64,000 nucleotides of DNA from Saccharopolyspora sp. NFXS83 (GTDB lineage Bacteria > Actinomycetota > Actinomycetes > Mycobacteriales > Pseudonocardiaceae): contig NZ_JAPFGB010000020.1 of assembly GCF_026241095.1 (NCBI RefSeq), positions 62,001 through 126,000 on the forward strand, in the 5' to 3' direction. A program made the translations under genes and the position numbers. Of this stretch, positions 42,578 to 51,688 are shown in pieces. Numbering within the stretch: position 1 is the first letter of the stretch; every line of letters starts with the position of its first letter. Under the pieces are notes generated by a model. It searched no databases and had not been told where the DNA came from. It saw only the letters and a program-made list of their open reading frames with translations.

Positions 42578-43632
42578 TGCGTCCCTGCCCGACCTGCGGT
42601 GCGCACACAGCCGAAACCGACGACTTCTGCGGCAACTGCGGCTCCTACCTCGGCTGGGACGCCACCGTGAAGAAACCGGCGCCACCACCACCTTCCCGGC
42701 CCGCCGCTCCGCAACCACCACCTGGGCAGGCCCCCGCTCCGCCACCGCCTGGTCCGCGTCCCGCCCCGGGATCGCCACCTGGTCCGCGTCCCGCTGCGGG
42801 CCCGCCCCGACCCGAGGCGCCACCAGGGCGCCACGCTCGTCCCGATACCGGCCCCGCCCCGGAAGCCGAAGAACCCGTCGCCGTCCAGCCCGCGAAACCC
42901 GTGGCGCCCCGACCCGAATCGAACACCGTCGTCCCCAGCAACCCCCAGGACGGCCCGCCGTGCCGCTCCTGCGGCACTCCCAACCCACCGGACCGGCGCT
43001 TCTGCGTGCGCTGCGCGACGCAGCTGATCGAACCGGAGCCCGAGCCGACGCGCTGGCTGCGCAAGAAGCGATCCGACGGCAACGGTCTCGGCTGGTTGTG
43101 GCGGCGGCTGACGATCCTCAGCGTGGTCCTCGCACTCGTGATCGGCGCCGTCCTGCTCTTCCCGTTCGGCCAATGGCTGGTGCAGGACGTCCTCGACAAG
43201 ACCATGGCGCCCTCGAACCTCCAACCGACGAAGATCACTGCGAGCAGCGAGATCGCCGGCCATCCCGCGACCGCGGCGGTCGACGAGTTCACCAACCAGG
43301 GGTGGGGAACCACCGACGTCGGCGAATGGATCGAGTTCGAGTTCGATCCGCCATTCCGGCTGTTGAACGTGCTCGTCACGACGGGGCCGCCGGGAAACGC
43401 GTTCCAAGCCCAAGCCCGTCCCACCCGGGTGGAGGCCATCATCACCGACTCGAACGGACGCGTCCACCCCCAGCCCACCTGGATACTCGGCTCAGCCCAC
43501 GAAGCGAAGCAGTTCCCCATCCAGATCAGCAACGTGCGGCAAATCCGGCTCGTGGTCCACGAGACGACCGGCGTCACCCGCGGCAAGCACATCGAACTGG
43601 GCGAGGTCGAGTTCCAGAAACGAGGAAGCTGA
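42574..43632 (+). CDS. Zinc-ribbon, transmembrane, discoidin-like protein at the end of the eCIS operon
   Basis: 352 residues. A zinc ribbon (Cys5, Cys8, Cys19, Cys22) is followed by a Pro-rich linker (~35-120), a second zinc ribbon (~130-150, CRSCGTPNPPDRRFCVRCAT), a basic patch, one transmembrane helix (~177-195) and a C-terminal domain of ~135 residues. That domain resembles discoidin/F5-F8 type C carbohydrate-binding modules (PTKITASSEIAGHPATAAVD, TDVGEWIEFEFDPPFRLLNV). The ribbons should be cytoplasmic and the discoidin-like domain outside. Last gene of the operon, overlapping the previous gene (ATGATG); ATG 42574 or 42577 both fit the GGAGG. It could be the membrane docking protein, like CisA of Streptomyces; that equivalence is inference. 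Confidence 0.85.
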   Translation: MMRPCPTCGAHTAETDDFCGNCGSYLGWDATVKKPAPPPPSRPAAPQPPPGQAPAPPPPGPRPAPGSPPGPRPAAGPPRPEAPPGRHARPDTGPAPEAEEPVAVQPAKPVAPRPESNTVVPSNPQDGPPCRSCGTPNPPDRRFCVRCATQLIEPEPEPTRWLRKKRSDGNGLGWLWRRLTILSVVLALVIGAVLLFPFGQWLVQDVLDKTMAPSNLQPTKITASSEIAGHPATAAVDEFTNQGWGTTDVGEWIEFEFDPPFRLLNVLVTTGPPGNAFQAQARPTRVEAIITDSNGRVHPQPTWILGSAHEAKQFPIQISNVRQIRLVVHETTGVTRGKHIELGEVEFQKRGS

Positions 43633-43660
43633 CACCACGCGGGTACCCGGCTTGCTCACG

Positions 43661-43698
43661 CGCTCGTCCCCCGTCACCGCAGCGACGGGGGACGAGCG
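43661..43698. terminator. Bidirectional hairpin between the eCIS operon and tatC
   Basis: CGCTCGTCCCCCGTC (43661-43675), eight-base loop, GACGGGGGACGAGCG (43684-43698): a perfect 15-bp stem between convergent genes. It can stop both the eCIS operon and the paf-tat transcript. Confidence 0.8.
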
Positions 43699-43726
43699 AC
43701 GAACTCATCGGGAGGCTTGAACGGGA

Positions 43727-44692
43727 TCAGGTGGCGTCGTCAGCGCTGCCGACCCGTGACTCCGAAGCGGAGGTGTCCAGCGACGATGCCCGGTAGTCGA
43801 CCTTCGACGCCTCGTCGAGGTCCACATCGTCCATGTTCATGCCCTGCGCGGCCAGCTTCTTCGCCTTGGAGCGATCGTGCGCCCGGCAGATGACCATGGC
43901 GACCAAGAACAGGATCACCAGGCACCCGGCCAGCGCCAGCATCGAGAACGGGTCCTGCCCCGGCGTGGCGATGGCCGCCAGCACGAACAGTCCGAACACG
44001 ATGCCTCGCCACCAGCTCTTCAGCTTCACGTAGCTGACCACACCGGCCCGGTTCAACATCACCAGCACCAGCGGCATCTCGAAGCTGATGCCGAACATGA
44101 GCAGCATCAGGAGCACGAAGTTGATGTACTCGCCACCGGTCAGCGCGGTGAAGAACGCGCCGCCGCCGAAGCTGGTCATGAAGCCCAGGCCCTCGGGAAC
44201 GACGAAGTACGCCAGCACCGCGCCGAACACGAACAGCAGGCTCGCGATCGTCACGAAGGTACGAGCGAACTTGCGCTCGTTCGCGTGCAGTCCCGGCGTG
44301 ATGAACGCCCACAGCTGGTACAGCCACAGCGGGCTGAACAACAGAGCACCGACGGCGATGCCGACCTTCAGCTGCAGCATGAAGACCTCGAAGGCCTTCG
44401 TCTGCAACAGCTGGCACTCGCCGTTGGGGCTGAACCGCACGCTCGCCGGCAGCTGGCAGTACGGCCGGATCAAGATGTCGCTGAGCGTCGGAAGCCCGAA
44501 CACGTGGTTCGAGAACCAGATGAAGCCGAAGATCGCGCCGACCAGGATGCCGAAGGCCGCCCAACCCAGCCGATACCTCAATTCGTAGAGGTGATCGATC
44601 AAGGTCATGGTGCCGTCGGGGTTGTGCCGACGACCCCAACGGCGACGGTCACCGCGCCACGGGTTCAAACGGCGGAACGGGTTTGAACTCAC
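43727..44692 (-). CDS. tatC: Sec-independent protein translocase TatC
   Basis: 321 residues with the six transmembrane helices of TatC. Diagnostic stretches are MTLIDHLYELRYRLGWAAFG at the first cytoplasmic segment, then FEVFMLQLKVGIAVGALLFS, FITPGLHANERKFARTF and FGISFEMPLVLVMLNRAG. TatC recognises twin-arginine signal peptides. The C-terminal tail (~45 residues, KAKKLAAQGMNMDDVDLDEA) is charged and typical of actinobacteria. The GTG start at 44692 gives a basic N-terminal extension. It follows tatA by 18 bases. In mycobacteria helY comes next; here the eCIS locus does. Confidence 0.95.
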   Translation of the reverse strand: MSSNPFRRLNPWRGDRRRWGRRHNPDGTMTLIDHLYELRYRLGWAAFGILVGAIFGFIWFSNHVFGLPTLSDILIRPYCQLPASVRFSPNGECQLLQTKAFEVFMLQLKVGIAVGALLFSPLWLYQLWAFITPGLHANERKFARTFVTIASLLFVFGAVLAYFVVPEGLGFMTSFGGGAFFTALTGGEYINFVLLMLLMFGISFEMPLVLVMLNRAGVVSYVKLKSWWRGIVFGLFVLAAIATPGQDPFSMLALAGCLVILFLVAMVICRAHDRSKAKKLAAQGMNMDDVDLDEASKVDYRASSLDTSASESRVGSADDAT

Positions 44693-44710
44693 CGTGCGTT
44701 CCGTCCCCGA

Positions 44711-44983
44711 TCAGTTCTTGGTTTCTTTGCGCTGCGCCTCTTCCGCGTTGGACGCGGTCACCGGCGCACTGGCCTCACCGGTGGTGAGCTGCTGCGGCTC
44801 GGACACCGACTCCTTGTCGCGCTTCGCGGCGGCCTCGTCTTCCTTCATCCCACGAGCCTCAGCCTTGAACACCCGTGCGGACTGGCCGAGCGAACGCGCC
44901 ATCTGCGGCAGCTTGGTGGCACCGAACAGCAACACCAGCACACCCACGATGAGTACGAGCTCCCACCCACCTGGCAAACCCAT
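44711..44983 (-). CDS. tatA: Sec-independent protein translocase TatA
   Basis: 90 residues: one N-terminal membrane helix (GWELVLIVGVLVLLFGATKL) with the FG hinge, an amphipathic helix (PQMARSLGQSARVFKAEARG) and a charged, low-complexity C-terminus. It forms the pore or weakening component of the twin-arginine export system with TatC. ATG 44983 is chosen because the TatA family begins just before this helix and AAAGG lies upstream; the longer frame has no conserved sequence. Confidence 0.94.
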   Translation of the reverse strand: MGLPGGWELVLIVGVLVLLFGATKLPQMARSLGQSARVFKAEARGMKEDEAAAKRDKESVSEPQQLTTGEASAPVTASNAEEAQRKETKN

Positions 44984-45053
44984 CAGTGCACACCTTTCTT
45001 GGGGCTTCCTGCGAGCGCAATGGTACGCGGGCAGGTGTCGGTCTGATAGGCCG

Positions 45054-45260
45054 TTACGCGGCTCCATTACGACGCTCGGCCAGCGCCACCTGGAGTCCCG
45101 CGATTCGTGCTTTCAGCAGACCGGACCGGTTCGAGACGTCGTTGGCGACCTCGCGTTGCACCTTCTTCACCCTGCGCAACAAGGTGAAGAACCGGACGAG
45201 GAGGACGAGCAGGAGCAACACTCCCGCCACGAACAGCACAAGACTCCACACGTAAGGCAC
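45054..45260 (-). CDS. Small membrane protein between pafC and tatA
   Basis: 68 residues. One hydrophobic helix at the N-terminus (WSLVLFVAGVLLLLVLLVRF) is followed by a basic, amphipathic helix (LRRVKKVQREVANDVSNRSG), so it is a single-pass protein with its C-terminus inside. It starts at GTG 45260, 18 bases after pafC, and lies in the paf-tat operon. I do not recognise a named family. Confidence 0.7.
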   Translation of the reverse strand: MPYVWSLVLFVAGVLLLLVLLVRFFTLLRRVKKVQREVANDVSNRSGLLKARIAGLQVALAERRNGAA

Positions 45261-45278
45261 CGGATCACCGTAGCGCGC

Positions 45279-46253
45279 TCACAGGGACGGAACGTGATGC
45301 GCCCGCGCCAGCGCCTCCTCGGCGCGTCGTCGCACGTCATCGGCGAGGTCGCGGGGTTCCACGACGCGTCCCTGCCCACCCAGCCCGAGCACCAGGCGCA
45401 CCATCCACGAACGATCCGAATACCGCATCCGCACCCGGATCCGCCCGTGTTCCAGCTCGGCGAGCTCGTCCACCGGGTAGTACTCGCTGACCCACCGGGC
45501 ATCGGGATCGAGTTCGAGCACCGCACTCGGCTGATCGGGCATCGGCCGGAACAAGCCGGCCGAGAAGTCCGTCGGTTCCGCCTCCCGCGGTGGCCGCGCC
45601 GCCTCGTCGAGCACCTCGGCCGCGTCGATGCGGTCCAGCCGGAAGCGGCGGACCGCCGTCGCCGAGCGGCACCAGGCCTCCAGGTAGCTGCGCCCGTCGA
45701 CGATCACCAGCCGCATCGGATCCACTGTGCGTTCGCTGATCTCGTCCCGCGAGGCCGTGTAGTACCGCATGGACATCGCGCGGTGCTCGGTCACGGCCCG
45801 CTGCACGGCCTCCTGCACCCCCGGCTCCATCGGGCCTTCCCGACCGACCAGGCCCACCACGACCCCGGTCGGCTCGGCCTGCCCGACGGCTTCTTCGACC
45901 TTCGACAACGCCCGCTGCACCGCCTCGGTGTCGGCGATGCCCGGCGTGTCGGCCAACGCCCGCAGCGCCACCAGGAGCGAGGTCGCCTCCGACGCCGTCA
46001 TCCGCAGCGGACGACGCATCCCCGCGTCGTAGGTGACGGTGATCGTCTCGCTCTCGAAGGACAGATCGATCAGGTCACCCGGCCCGTAACCGGGAAGACC
46101 GCACATCCACAGCAGCTCCAGATCCCGCCGCAGCTGCTGCTCGGTGACACCGAAGTCCGCCGCCGCGTCGGCCACCGGAATCCCCGGCCTGCTGAGCAGG
46201 TACGGCACCAGCGCCAGCAGCCGTGGCAGTCGCTCCGTCGCCCCCGTCGTCAT
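45279..46253 (-). CDS. pafC: WYL-domain transcriptional regulator PafC
   Basis: 324 residues: an N-terminal winged helix (LPRLLALVPYLLSRPGIPVA, DAAADFGVTEQQLRRDLELL), a WYL domain in the middle (MSMRYYTASRDEISERTVDP, VDGRSYLEAWCRSATAVRRF) and a C-terminal WCX extension. The WYL signature is degenerate (SYL). In mycobacteria PafB and PafC form a heterodimer that activates DNA-damage genes. The start ATG overlaps the pafB stop (ATGA), consistent with equal synthesis of both partners. Confidence 0.93.
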   Translation of the reverse strand: MTTGATERLPRLLALVPYLLSRPGIPVADAAADFGVTEQQLRRDLELLWMCGLPGYGPGDLIDLSFESETITVTYDAGMRRPLRMTASEATSLLVALRALADTPGIADTEAVQRALSKVEEAVGQAEPTGVVVGLVGREGPMEPGVQEAVQRAVTEHRAMSMRYYTASRDEISERTVDPMRLVIVDGRSYLEAWCRSATAVRRFRLDRIDAAEVLDEAARPPREAEPTDFSAGLFRPMPDQPSAVLELDPDARWVSEYYPVDELAELEHGRIRVRMRYSDRSWMVRLVLGLGGQGRVVEPRDLADDVRRRAEEALARAHHVPSL

Positions 46254-47260
46254 CCGATCACCTCCCCAGGTTCCGCCACGTCGAGCGCACCGACGGCCGC
46301 AGCCGCCCCCAGGTGCGCTTCGTGCACCGATTTGCGCAGCACATCCGGTTCGAGCACCGCCACGTCCGGGCCGTAGCCCGCGATCCACGAGGCCGCCGAA
46401 TCCGGGTAGAACAGGTCGAGTTCGAGCACCTCGCCGTCGAGGCCACCGAGCCGCATCGTCTCCACGACCGTCGCCCGCCGCCTCAGGCCCTGCGCGCGCC
46501 CCTGCGCCACCCAGACCCGCGCCGGCGTGCGCGGCGGCGCTCCTCGTTGCTCGCCGGCCACGAGCGTCAGCAGATCCACGTCCGGCGGCCGGCTCACCAC
46601 CCCCGGCCGACCCTGCGCCCGCGGCTCCCCGACGACGCGGGACAACCGGAAGCAGCGCGACGCCCGCCGATCCCGGTCGTGCCCGACCAGGTACCAGCGA
46701 CCTCGCCACGCCACCACGCCCCACGGTTCCACGGTGCGCGGCTGCGCCTGCGCCTCGTTCGGCCGCCGGTAGTCGAAGGCCACCACTCGTCCCGCCTGCA
46801 CCGCCGCGAGCAACGCGGGGAAGGCGGGCTCGCTGGTGCGCACCTTCGGTTCGATCGTGCCCGCCGCCCGATCATCGACGTCGACCCCGGCCGCCCGGAG
46901 CTTCAGCAGCGCGCCACGAGCCGCGCCGGTGAGTTCCGGAGAGTCCCAGAGCCGCAGGGCCAGCGCCACGGCCGCCGCCTCGTCCGGCTCCAGCCCGATG
47001 TCACCGAGTTCGTAGTCACGCCGAGCGATCCGGTAGCCGTCGGCGGCGTCGAACGCCGAGTTCCGGCCGGTCTCCAACGGCACGCCCAAGTCCCGCAATT
47101 CGGACTTGTCGCGCTCGAAGGTCCGGAAGAACGCCTCGTCATTGGGCGCATCGGTGTAACCCGGAACAATTCCCCTGATTCGCTCCGCCGTCAGGTACTG
47201 GCGCGTCGAGAGCAGGCACAGCACCAGGTTCACCAAGCGTTCAGCACGCGCAGTGGCCAC
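46250..47260 (-). CDS. pafB: WYL-domain transcriptional regulator PafB
   Basis: 336 residues. The N-terminal helix-turn-helix (ERLVNLVLCLLSTRQYLTAE, FERDKSELRDLGVPLETGRN) is followed by a WYL domain with an intact signature (RGRWYLVGHDRDRRASRCFR) and a WCX domain. It is the partner of PafC in the DNA-damage response; single-stranded DNA is the ligand in mycobacteria. Despite the name, the protein is not needed for pupylation in the systems studied. First gene of the pafB-pafC-small membrane protein-tatA-tatC run. Confidence 0.93.
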   Translation of the reverse strand: MATARAERLVNLVLCLLSTRQYLTAERIRGIVPGYTDAPNDEAFFRTFERDKSELRDLGVPLETGRNSAFDAADGYRIARRDYELGDIGLEPDEAAAVALALRLWDSPELTGAARGALLKLRAAGVDVDDRAAGTIEPKVRTSEPAFPALLAAVQAGRVVAFDYRRPNEAQAQPRTVEPWGVVAWRGRWYLVGHDRDRRASRCFRLSRVVGEPRAQGRPGVVSRPPDVDLLTLVAGEQRGAPPRTPARVWVAQGRAQGLRRRATVVETMRLGGLDGEVLELDLFYPDSAASWIAGYGPDVAVLEPDVLRKSVHEAHLGAAAAVGALDVAEPGEVIG

Positions 47261-47457
47261 TTTTGAACTCTAGCTCCATCACAGTTGATCAGGTCTTTCG
47301 GGCACGTCCCGAGACCGGGCGGTTCCCGCCCCAGCCCGTTTTGAAGATGCCCCTGCCCCCTGGGGACAGCCGCGTTGCGATGGCGCCCCGCATTCATTTC
47401 ATTCGACACTGAAAACCTCGCAATCACAAAGTTGTTCATGGATACCCTCTCCGCTCG

Positions 47458-47463
47458 TACACT
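47458..47463 (+). promoter_or_regulatory. Possible -10 element of a leaderless SDR transcript
   Basis: TACACT at 47458-47463 lies six bases before the ATG of the SDR gene, with TTGTTC at 47432-47437 as a poorly spaced -35 (20 bases). If used, transcription would start at or next to the ATG, giving a leaderless mRNA; no ribosome-binding site is visible. Confidence 0.3.
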
Positions 47464-47469
47464 GCGGAC

Positions 47470-48174
47470 ATGTCAGCCCCGGTCCTGCTCATCACCGGCG
47501 CGTCCCGCGGGATCGGCGCGGCGACCGCCCGAGCCGCGGCCGACGCCGGCTACCGCCTCGCCCTCGTCTCCAGGTCCGCCGAAGGGCTAGATCCGCTGAC
47601 CCGAGAGCTCGGCCGCGAGAACGCGCTGGCCTTGCCGTGCGACATCACCGAATGGACCAAGGTCAGCTCCGCCGTGGAACGAGCCGAAGAGCACTTCGGC
47701 AGGCTCGACGCCGTGTTCGCCAACGCGGGCCACAGCGTGTCCACCTCGTTCCTGGGCACCGACGGCGCCGATCCGGACCAGTGGCGCGAGATGGTGCTGA
47801 CCAACGTGCACGGCACGGCGCTCACCGCACGCGCCGCACTGCCCGCGCTCGTCCGCAGCAGCGGCCACCTGCTGCTGACGGGTTCGGCGGCAGGCCGCGG
47901 CATCCGACCCGGCAACCTCTACTCCGCGACCAAGTGGGCCGTGACCGGCATGGCTCAGAACATCCGAGCCGAATGCGTCGGCACCGGCGTCCGAGTCACG
48001 CTGCTGCAACCGGGCCTGGTGGAGACCGGGATGAACACCCCGGAGCAGGCCGACCGCCCCAAGCTGCGCGGCGCGGACATCGCGCGGGCCGTGCTCTACG
48101 CACTCGCCCAGCCCGACACCGTCGACGTCAACGAACTGCTCATCCGCCCCACCGGCCAGCATCCGCTGCGCTGA
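47470..48174 (+). CDS. Short-chain dehydrogenase/reductase
   Basis: 234 residues, classical SDR. The NAD(P)-binding TGASRGIGAAT lies at the N-terminus, the NAG motif in VFANAGHS, the catalytic Ser in LLTGSAAGRG and YxxxK in YSATKWAV. The basic residues after the first strand (SRSAEG) suggest NADP(H). It is a cytosolic oxidoreductase of unknown substrate. It is divergent from pafB and convergent with a VOC gene, so it is not part of the paf operon. Confidence 0.9.
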   Translation: MSAPVLLITGASRGIGAATARAAADAGYRLALVSRSAEGLDPLTRELGRENALALPCDITEWTKVSSAVERAEEHFGRLDAVFANAGHSVSTSFLGTDGADPDQWREMVLTNVHGTALTARAALPALVRSSGHLLLTGSAAGRGIRPGNLYSATKWAVTGMAQNIRAECVGTGVRVTLLQPGLVETGMNTPEQADRPKLRGADIARAVLYALAQPDTVDVNELLIRPTGQHPLR

Positions 48175-48202
48175 ACCCGCACCACCCGGCGACCGGGCCG
48201 GT

Positions 48203-48604
48203 TCAGCCGTCCTGGGCGCTGATTCCGTAGAGGTTGCCCTCCGGGTCCGCGAACTGCGCCCATCTCGTCGACCCACCGGGGTCCCACGGCGCCGCCTGCG
48301 GCTCGACCGGGAACGACACGCCCTTGGCGCTGAGCTCGGCGAAAGTCGCGTCGAGGTCATCGGAGTCGAACCACACCGTGCTCATCGGCCCGCGGCGGAG
48401 CCGGATCTGCTCGGCGAGCTCGGCGTCCTCCGCCGCGAGCACCAGGTACGTTCGCGCACCCGGCGGGCGCACCTCGACCCACCGAGCACCCTCTCCGTAC
48501 GGGGCGTCGGTCAGCACTTCGAAACCGAGCGTCCCGGAGAAGAACTCCAGAAGCCGAGCCTGATCCACGACGTAGAGCACGGCGAACTTCGGCTGAGTGA
48601 TCAT
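48203..48604 (-). CDS. VOC-superfamily protein
   Basis: 133 residues of the glyoxalase/bleomycin-resistance fold. The first half has FAVLYVVDQARLLEFFSGTL and the second MSTVWFDSDDLDATFAELSA, ending WAQFADPEGNLYGI with the usual terminal Asp-Pro-x-Gly-Asn. Family roles include dioxygenases, lyases and antibiotic-binding proteins. It lies 121 bases downstream of pafA on the same strand and may be read with it. Confidence 0.85.
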   Translation of the reverse strand: MITQPKFAVLYVVDQARLLEFFSGTLGFEVLTDAPYGEGARWVEVRPPGARTYLVLAAEDAELAEQIRLRRGPMSTVWFDSDDLDATFAELSAKGVSFPVEPQAAPWDPGGSTRWAQFADPEGNLYGISAQDG

Positions 48605-48725
48605 GGCGGAGATCCCTTCGTCGGCGCGTTGACGCCAACCTTATCCGAACTTGCGTTCGATAAGGGGACCTCGGGTCGTGCTTCACCGCATCGGGTGGCC
48701 CGCCGATCGGTCGGTCCGCCGTCGG

Positions 48726-50084
48726 CTACAACGACCCGATGAGCCGCTCCACTCGCTCGTCCACCGCGCGGAACGGGTCCTTGCACAACACCGTGCGCTG
48801 CGCCTGATCGTTCAACTTCAGGTGCACCCAGTCCACGGTGAAGTCGCGCCCGGCGGCCTGCGCGGCGGCGATGAAGTCCCCGCGCAGCTTCGCCCTGGTG
48901 CTCTGCGGCGGCGTGTCCTTGGCCGCTTCGATCTCCCCGTCCTCGGTGGCCCGATCGACCAGGTCCTTGCGCTGCAACATGTCGAACAGGCCCCGGCCGC
49001 GCCGGATGTCGTGGTAGGCGAGGTCGAGCTGCGCGATCCGCGGGCTGGACAGCTCCAGGCCGTGCTTGGTGCGGTAGCGCTCCAGCAGCCGCAGCTTGAT
49101 CGCCCAATCCACCTCGCGGTCGATCAGCGAGTAGTTCTGCGTCTCCACCGCGTCCAACGCCCGGCCCCACAGGTCCAGGATCCGCTCCGACATCGGGTCC
49201 GAGCCGCGGCGAGCGACGTGGTCCACCGCCCGGCTGTGGTACTCGCGCTGGATGTCCAACGCCGAGGCCTCTCGGCCACCGGCCAGCCGGACCGTCCGCC
49301 TGCCGGTGAGGTCGTGGCTGATCTCGCGGATCGCCCGGATCGGGTTGTCCAGGCTGAAATCGCGGAACTGCACGCCGCTCTCGATCATCTCCAGCACCAG
49401 GTGCGCGGTGCCCACCTTGAGCAGCGTCGTCACCTCGGACATGTTCGAGTCGCCCACGATCACGTGCAGCCTGCGGTAGCGCTCCGCGTCCGCGTGCGGC
49501 TCGTCCCTGGTGTTGATGATCGGCCGGGAGCGGGTCGTGGCGCTGGAGACGCCCTCCCAGATGTGCTCGGCGCGCTGGGACAAGCAGTACACGGCGCCGC
49601 GCGGGGTCTGCAGCACCTTGCCCGCACCGCAGATCAGCTGTCGCGTGACCAGGAACGGCAGCAGCACGTCCGCGATGCGGGAGAACTCGCCGGACCGCCC
49701 GACCAGGTAGTTCTCGTGGCAGCCGTAGGAGTTGCCCGCCGAGTCGGTGTTGTTCTTGAACAGGAAGATGTCGCCGCCGATGCCCTCATCGGCCAAGCGG
49801 CGCTCGGCGTCGACGAGCAGGTCCTCCAGGATCCGCTCCCCCGCCTTGTCGTGGGTGACCAGCTGTGTCAGGTCGTCGCACTCCGCCGTGGCGTACTCCG
49901 GGTGCGAGCCGACGTCGAGGTAGAGGCGGGCGCCGTTGCGCAGGAACACGTTCGAGGAACGTCCCCACGACACGACCCGCCGGAACAGGTACCTGGCCAC
50001 CTCGTCCGGGGAGAGCCGACGCTGCCCGTGAAAGGTGCAGGTGACCCCGAACTCGGTTTCGATGCCGAAGATCCGCCGCTGCAT
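48726..50084 (-). CDS. pafA: Pup--protein ligase PafA
   Basis: 452 residues, full length for PafA. The N-terminus [20 protein letters not shown] holds the metal-binding Glu residues. Asp57 in [17 protein letters not shown] is the catalytic Asp equivalent to Asp57 of M. tuberculosis Paf[21 protein letters not shown] and [20 protein letters not shown] complete the glutamine-synthetase-like active site. PafA phosphorylates the C-terminal Glu of Pup and joins it to target lysines. ATG 50084 is chosen because the family starts here; the frame continues upstream without similarity. Confidence 0.97.
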   Translation of the reverse strand: MQRRIFGIETEFGVTCTFHGQRRLSPDEVARYLFRRVVSWGRSSNVFLRNGARLYLDVGSHPEYATAECDDLTQLVTHDKAGERILEDLLVDAERRLADEGIGGDIFLFKNNTDSAGNSYGCHENYLVGRSGEFSRIADVLLPFLVTRQLICGAGKVLQTPRGAVYCLSQRAEHIWEGVSSATTRSRPIINTRDEPHADAERYRRLHVIVGDSNMSEVTTLLKVGTAHLVLEMIESGVQFRDFSLDNPIRAIREISHDLTGRRTVRLAGGREASALDIQREYHSRAVDHVARRGSDPMSERILDLWGRALDAVETQNYSLIDREVDWAIKLRLLERYRTKHGLELSSPRIAQLDLAYHDIRRGRGLFDMLQRKDLVDRATEDGEIEAAKDTPPQSTRAKLRGDFIAAAQAAGRDFTVDWVHLKLNDQAQRTVLCKDPFRAVDERVERLIGSL

Positions 50085-50152
50085 GCCCTCCACAGTAGGC
50101 GCATCGGCGACCATCGGCGGTCCGCCGTTCGGGCATCGGTAGCGTTCGAGAT

Positions 50153-51637
50153 GTGCGGCAGTGGCTACTCAAGATCACCGGCAGGCTCGACGCGGCGGAC
50201 CGGGAGCTCGCGCGGCGCAGCGCGGCGCTGCCCGCGACGGCCGCCGACCCGGGCCTGAAAGCCCTGAGCACGGCCGCGAACCACAGCTTGCTGTGGCTGT
50301 CGGTCGCGGGTGGCCTGAGCACTCGGAAGGGTGCGCCGCGCCGGGCCGCGCTGCGAGGTATCGCGGCCATCGCCGCGGCGAGCGCGACGACGAACCTGCT
50401 GGGCAAACCGCTGTTCCCGCGGCGGCGACCGGCCGCGCACCTGGTTGCCCGGCACCGCAGGCTCAGCGACCCGCCGAAATCCTCGTCGTTCCCGTCCGGG
50501 CACGCCGCCTCCGCCGCCGCGTTCGCCACCGCCGTCGCGATGGAGTCGCCCGTGCTGGGCCTCGCCGTCGCCCCGGTGGCCGCAGCGGTCGGCTACTCCC
50601 GGGTGCACACCGGCGTCCACTGGCCCACCGACGTGCTGGGCGGCACCGCCATCGGCGCCGGCCTGGCGTGGGCGACCCGCCGCTGGTGGCCGTTGCGGCC
50701 GGACGCGCCCGCCGCGGTCCGGCATCCCGCCGAGGTCCCCGCGCTGCACGACGGCGAAGGCGTCCTGGTGCTGATCAATCCCGGGTCGGGCGACGGCACG
50801 TTCGACCCGGAGCACTGGGTGAACACCCGCTGGCCCGCCGCGAAGGTCGTCTACACCGAACCGGACGCCGATGTGCTGACCGGCCTCGAAGCCACCCTCG
50901 ACCGGGAAGGCGACTCGGTGCGCGCGCTGGGCGTCGCCGGCGGGGACGGCACGGTGGCAACCGTCGCGGCGCTGGCCACCCGCAGGAAGATCCCGCTGGC
51001 GGTGCTCTCCGCGGGCACCCTCAACCACTTCGCGCGCGACGCGGGCGTGGACGACTCGGATTCGGTCGCCGAGGCCGTCGACCGGGGCAACGCGGTGCGC
51101 GTCGATCTCGGCGGCGTGGCCGTCGACGACCGGCCGACGCGCTGGTTCCTCAACACCGCCAGCCTGGGCGGCTACCCCGACATGGTCCGGTTCCGGGAGA
51201 AGTGGACCGGGCACTGGGGCAAGTGGCCCGCGGGAGCGGCGGCGCTGGCGAGGGTGCTCTACGAGTCGAGCCCGCTGGACGTGGACCTCAACGGGGTCCG
51301 GCGACGGGTGTGGGTGCTGTTCGTGGGCAACGGTTCCTACGCGCCGCGCGGGTTCGCCCCGTCGTGGCGACCGCGGCTGGACAACGGCCTGCTCGACGTC
51401 CGCTACGTGCGCGCCGATACGCGGTGGTCCCGGATGCGGTTCGTGGTCGCGGCGATGACCGGCGCGCTGCACCGTAGCCACACCTACGTCGAGCGCGACC
51501 ACCGATTCCTCGACGTCGTCGTGCACGGTCCCGCCGTCGCGGTGGCCACCGACGGCGAGGTGGGGCCGCGCGGCAACCGCTTCGCGTTCACCGCGCACGA
51601 CGACATGCTCAGCGTCTACCGCCCCGAACGGCCGTGA
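50153..51637 (+). CDS. Fused PAP2 phosphatase and diacylglycerol-kinase-type protein
   Basis: 494 residues. Residues 1-~185 form a PAP2 acid phosphatase domain with [27 protein letters not shown] and [16 protein letters not shown], covering the three conserved motifs. Residues ~200-490 form a DAGK_cat domain with [26 protein letters not shown] and [12 protein letters not shown]. Such fusions are known in actinobacteria and would both remove and add phosphate on lipids or prenyl carriers at the membrane. GTG 50153 is the apparent start. It is divergent from pafA. Confidence 0.9.
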   Translation: MRQWLLKITGRLDAADRELARRSAALPATAADPGLKALSTAANHSLLWLSVAGGLSTRKGAPRRAALRGIAAIAAASATTNLLGKPLFPRRRPAAHLVARHRRLSDPPKSSSFPSGHAASAAAFATAVAMESPVLGLAVAPVAAAVGYSRVHTGVHWPTDVLGGTAIGAGLAWATRRWWPLRPDAPAAVRHPAEVPALHDGEGVLVLINPGSGDGTFDPEHWVNTRWPAAKVVYTEPDADVLTGLEATLDREGDSVRALGVAGGDGTVATVAALATRRKIPLAVLSAGTLNHFARDAGVDDSDSVAEAVDRGNAVRVDLGGVAVDDRPTRWFLNTASLGGYPDMVRFREKWTGHWGKWPAGAAALARVLYESSPLDVDLNGVRRRVWVLFVGNGSYAPRGFAPSWRPRLDNGLLDVRYVRADTRWSRMRFVVAAMTGALHRSHTYVERDHRFLDVVVHGPAVAVATDGEVGPRGNRFAFTAHDDMLSVYRPERP

Positions 51638-51688
51638 AGAGCTCCTCGGCCTGCGGGGTCCCACCGAGCGGATCGCTGCGCGCGGAGC

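Noticed and set aside
42577-42780. Repeated Pro codons considered as a DNA tandem repeat
   Set aside because: The repeats are irregular and explained by the Pro-rich linker of the zinc-ribbon protein.
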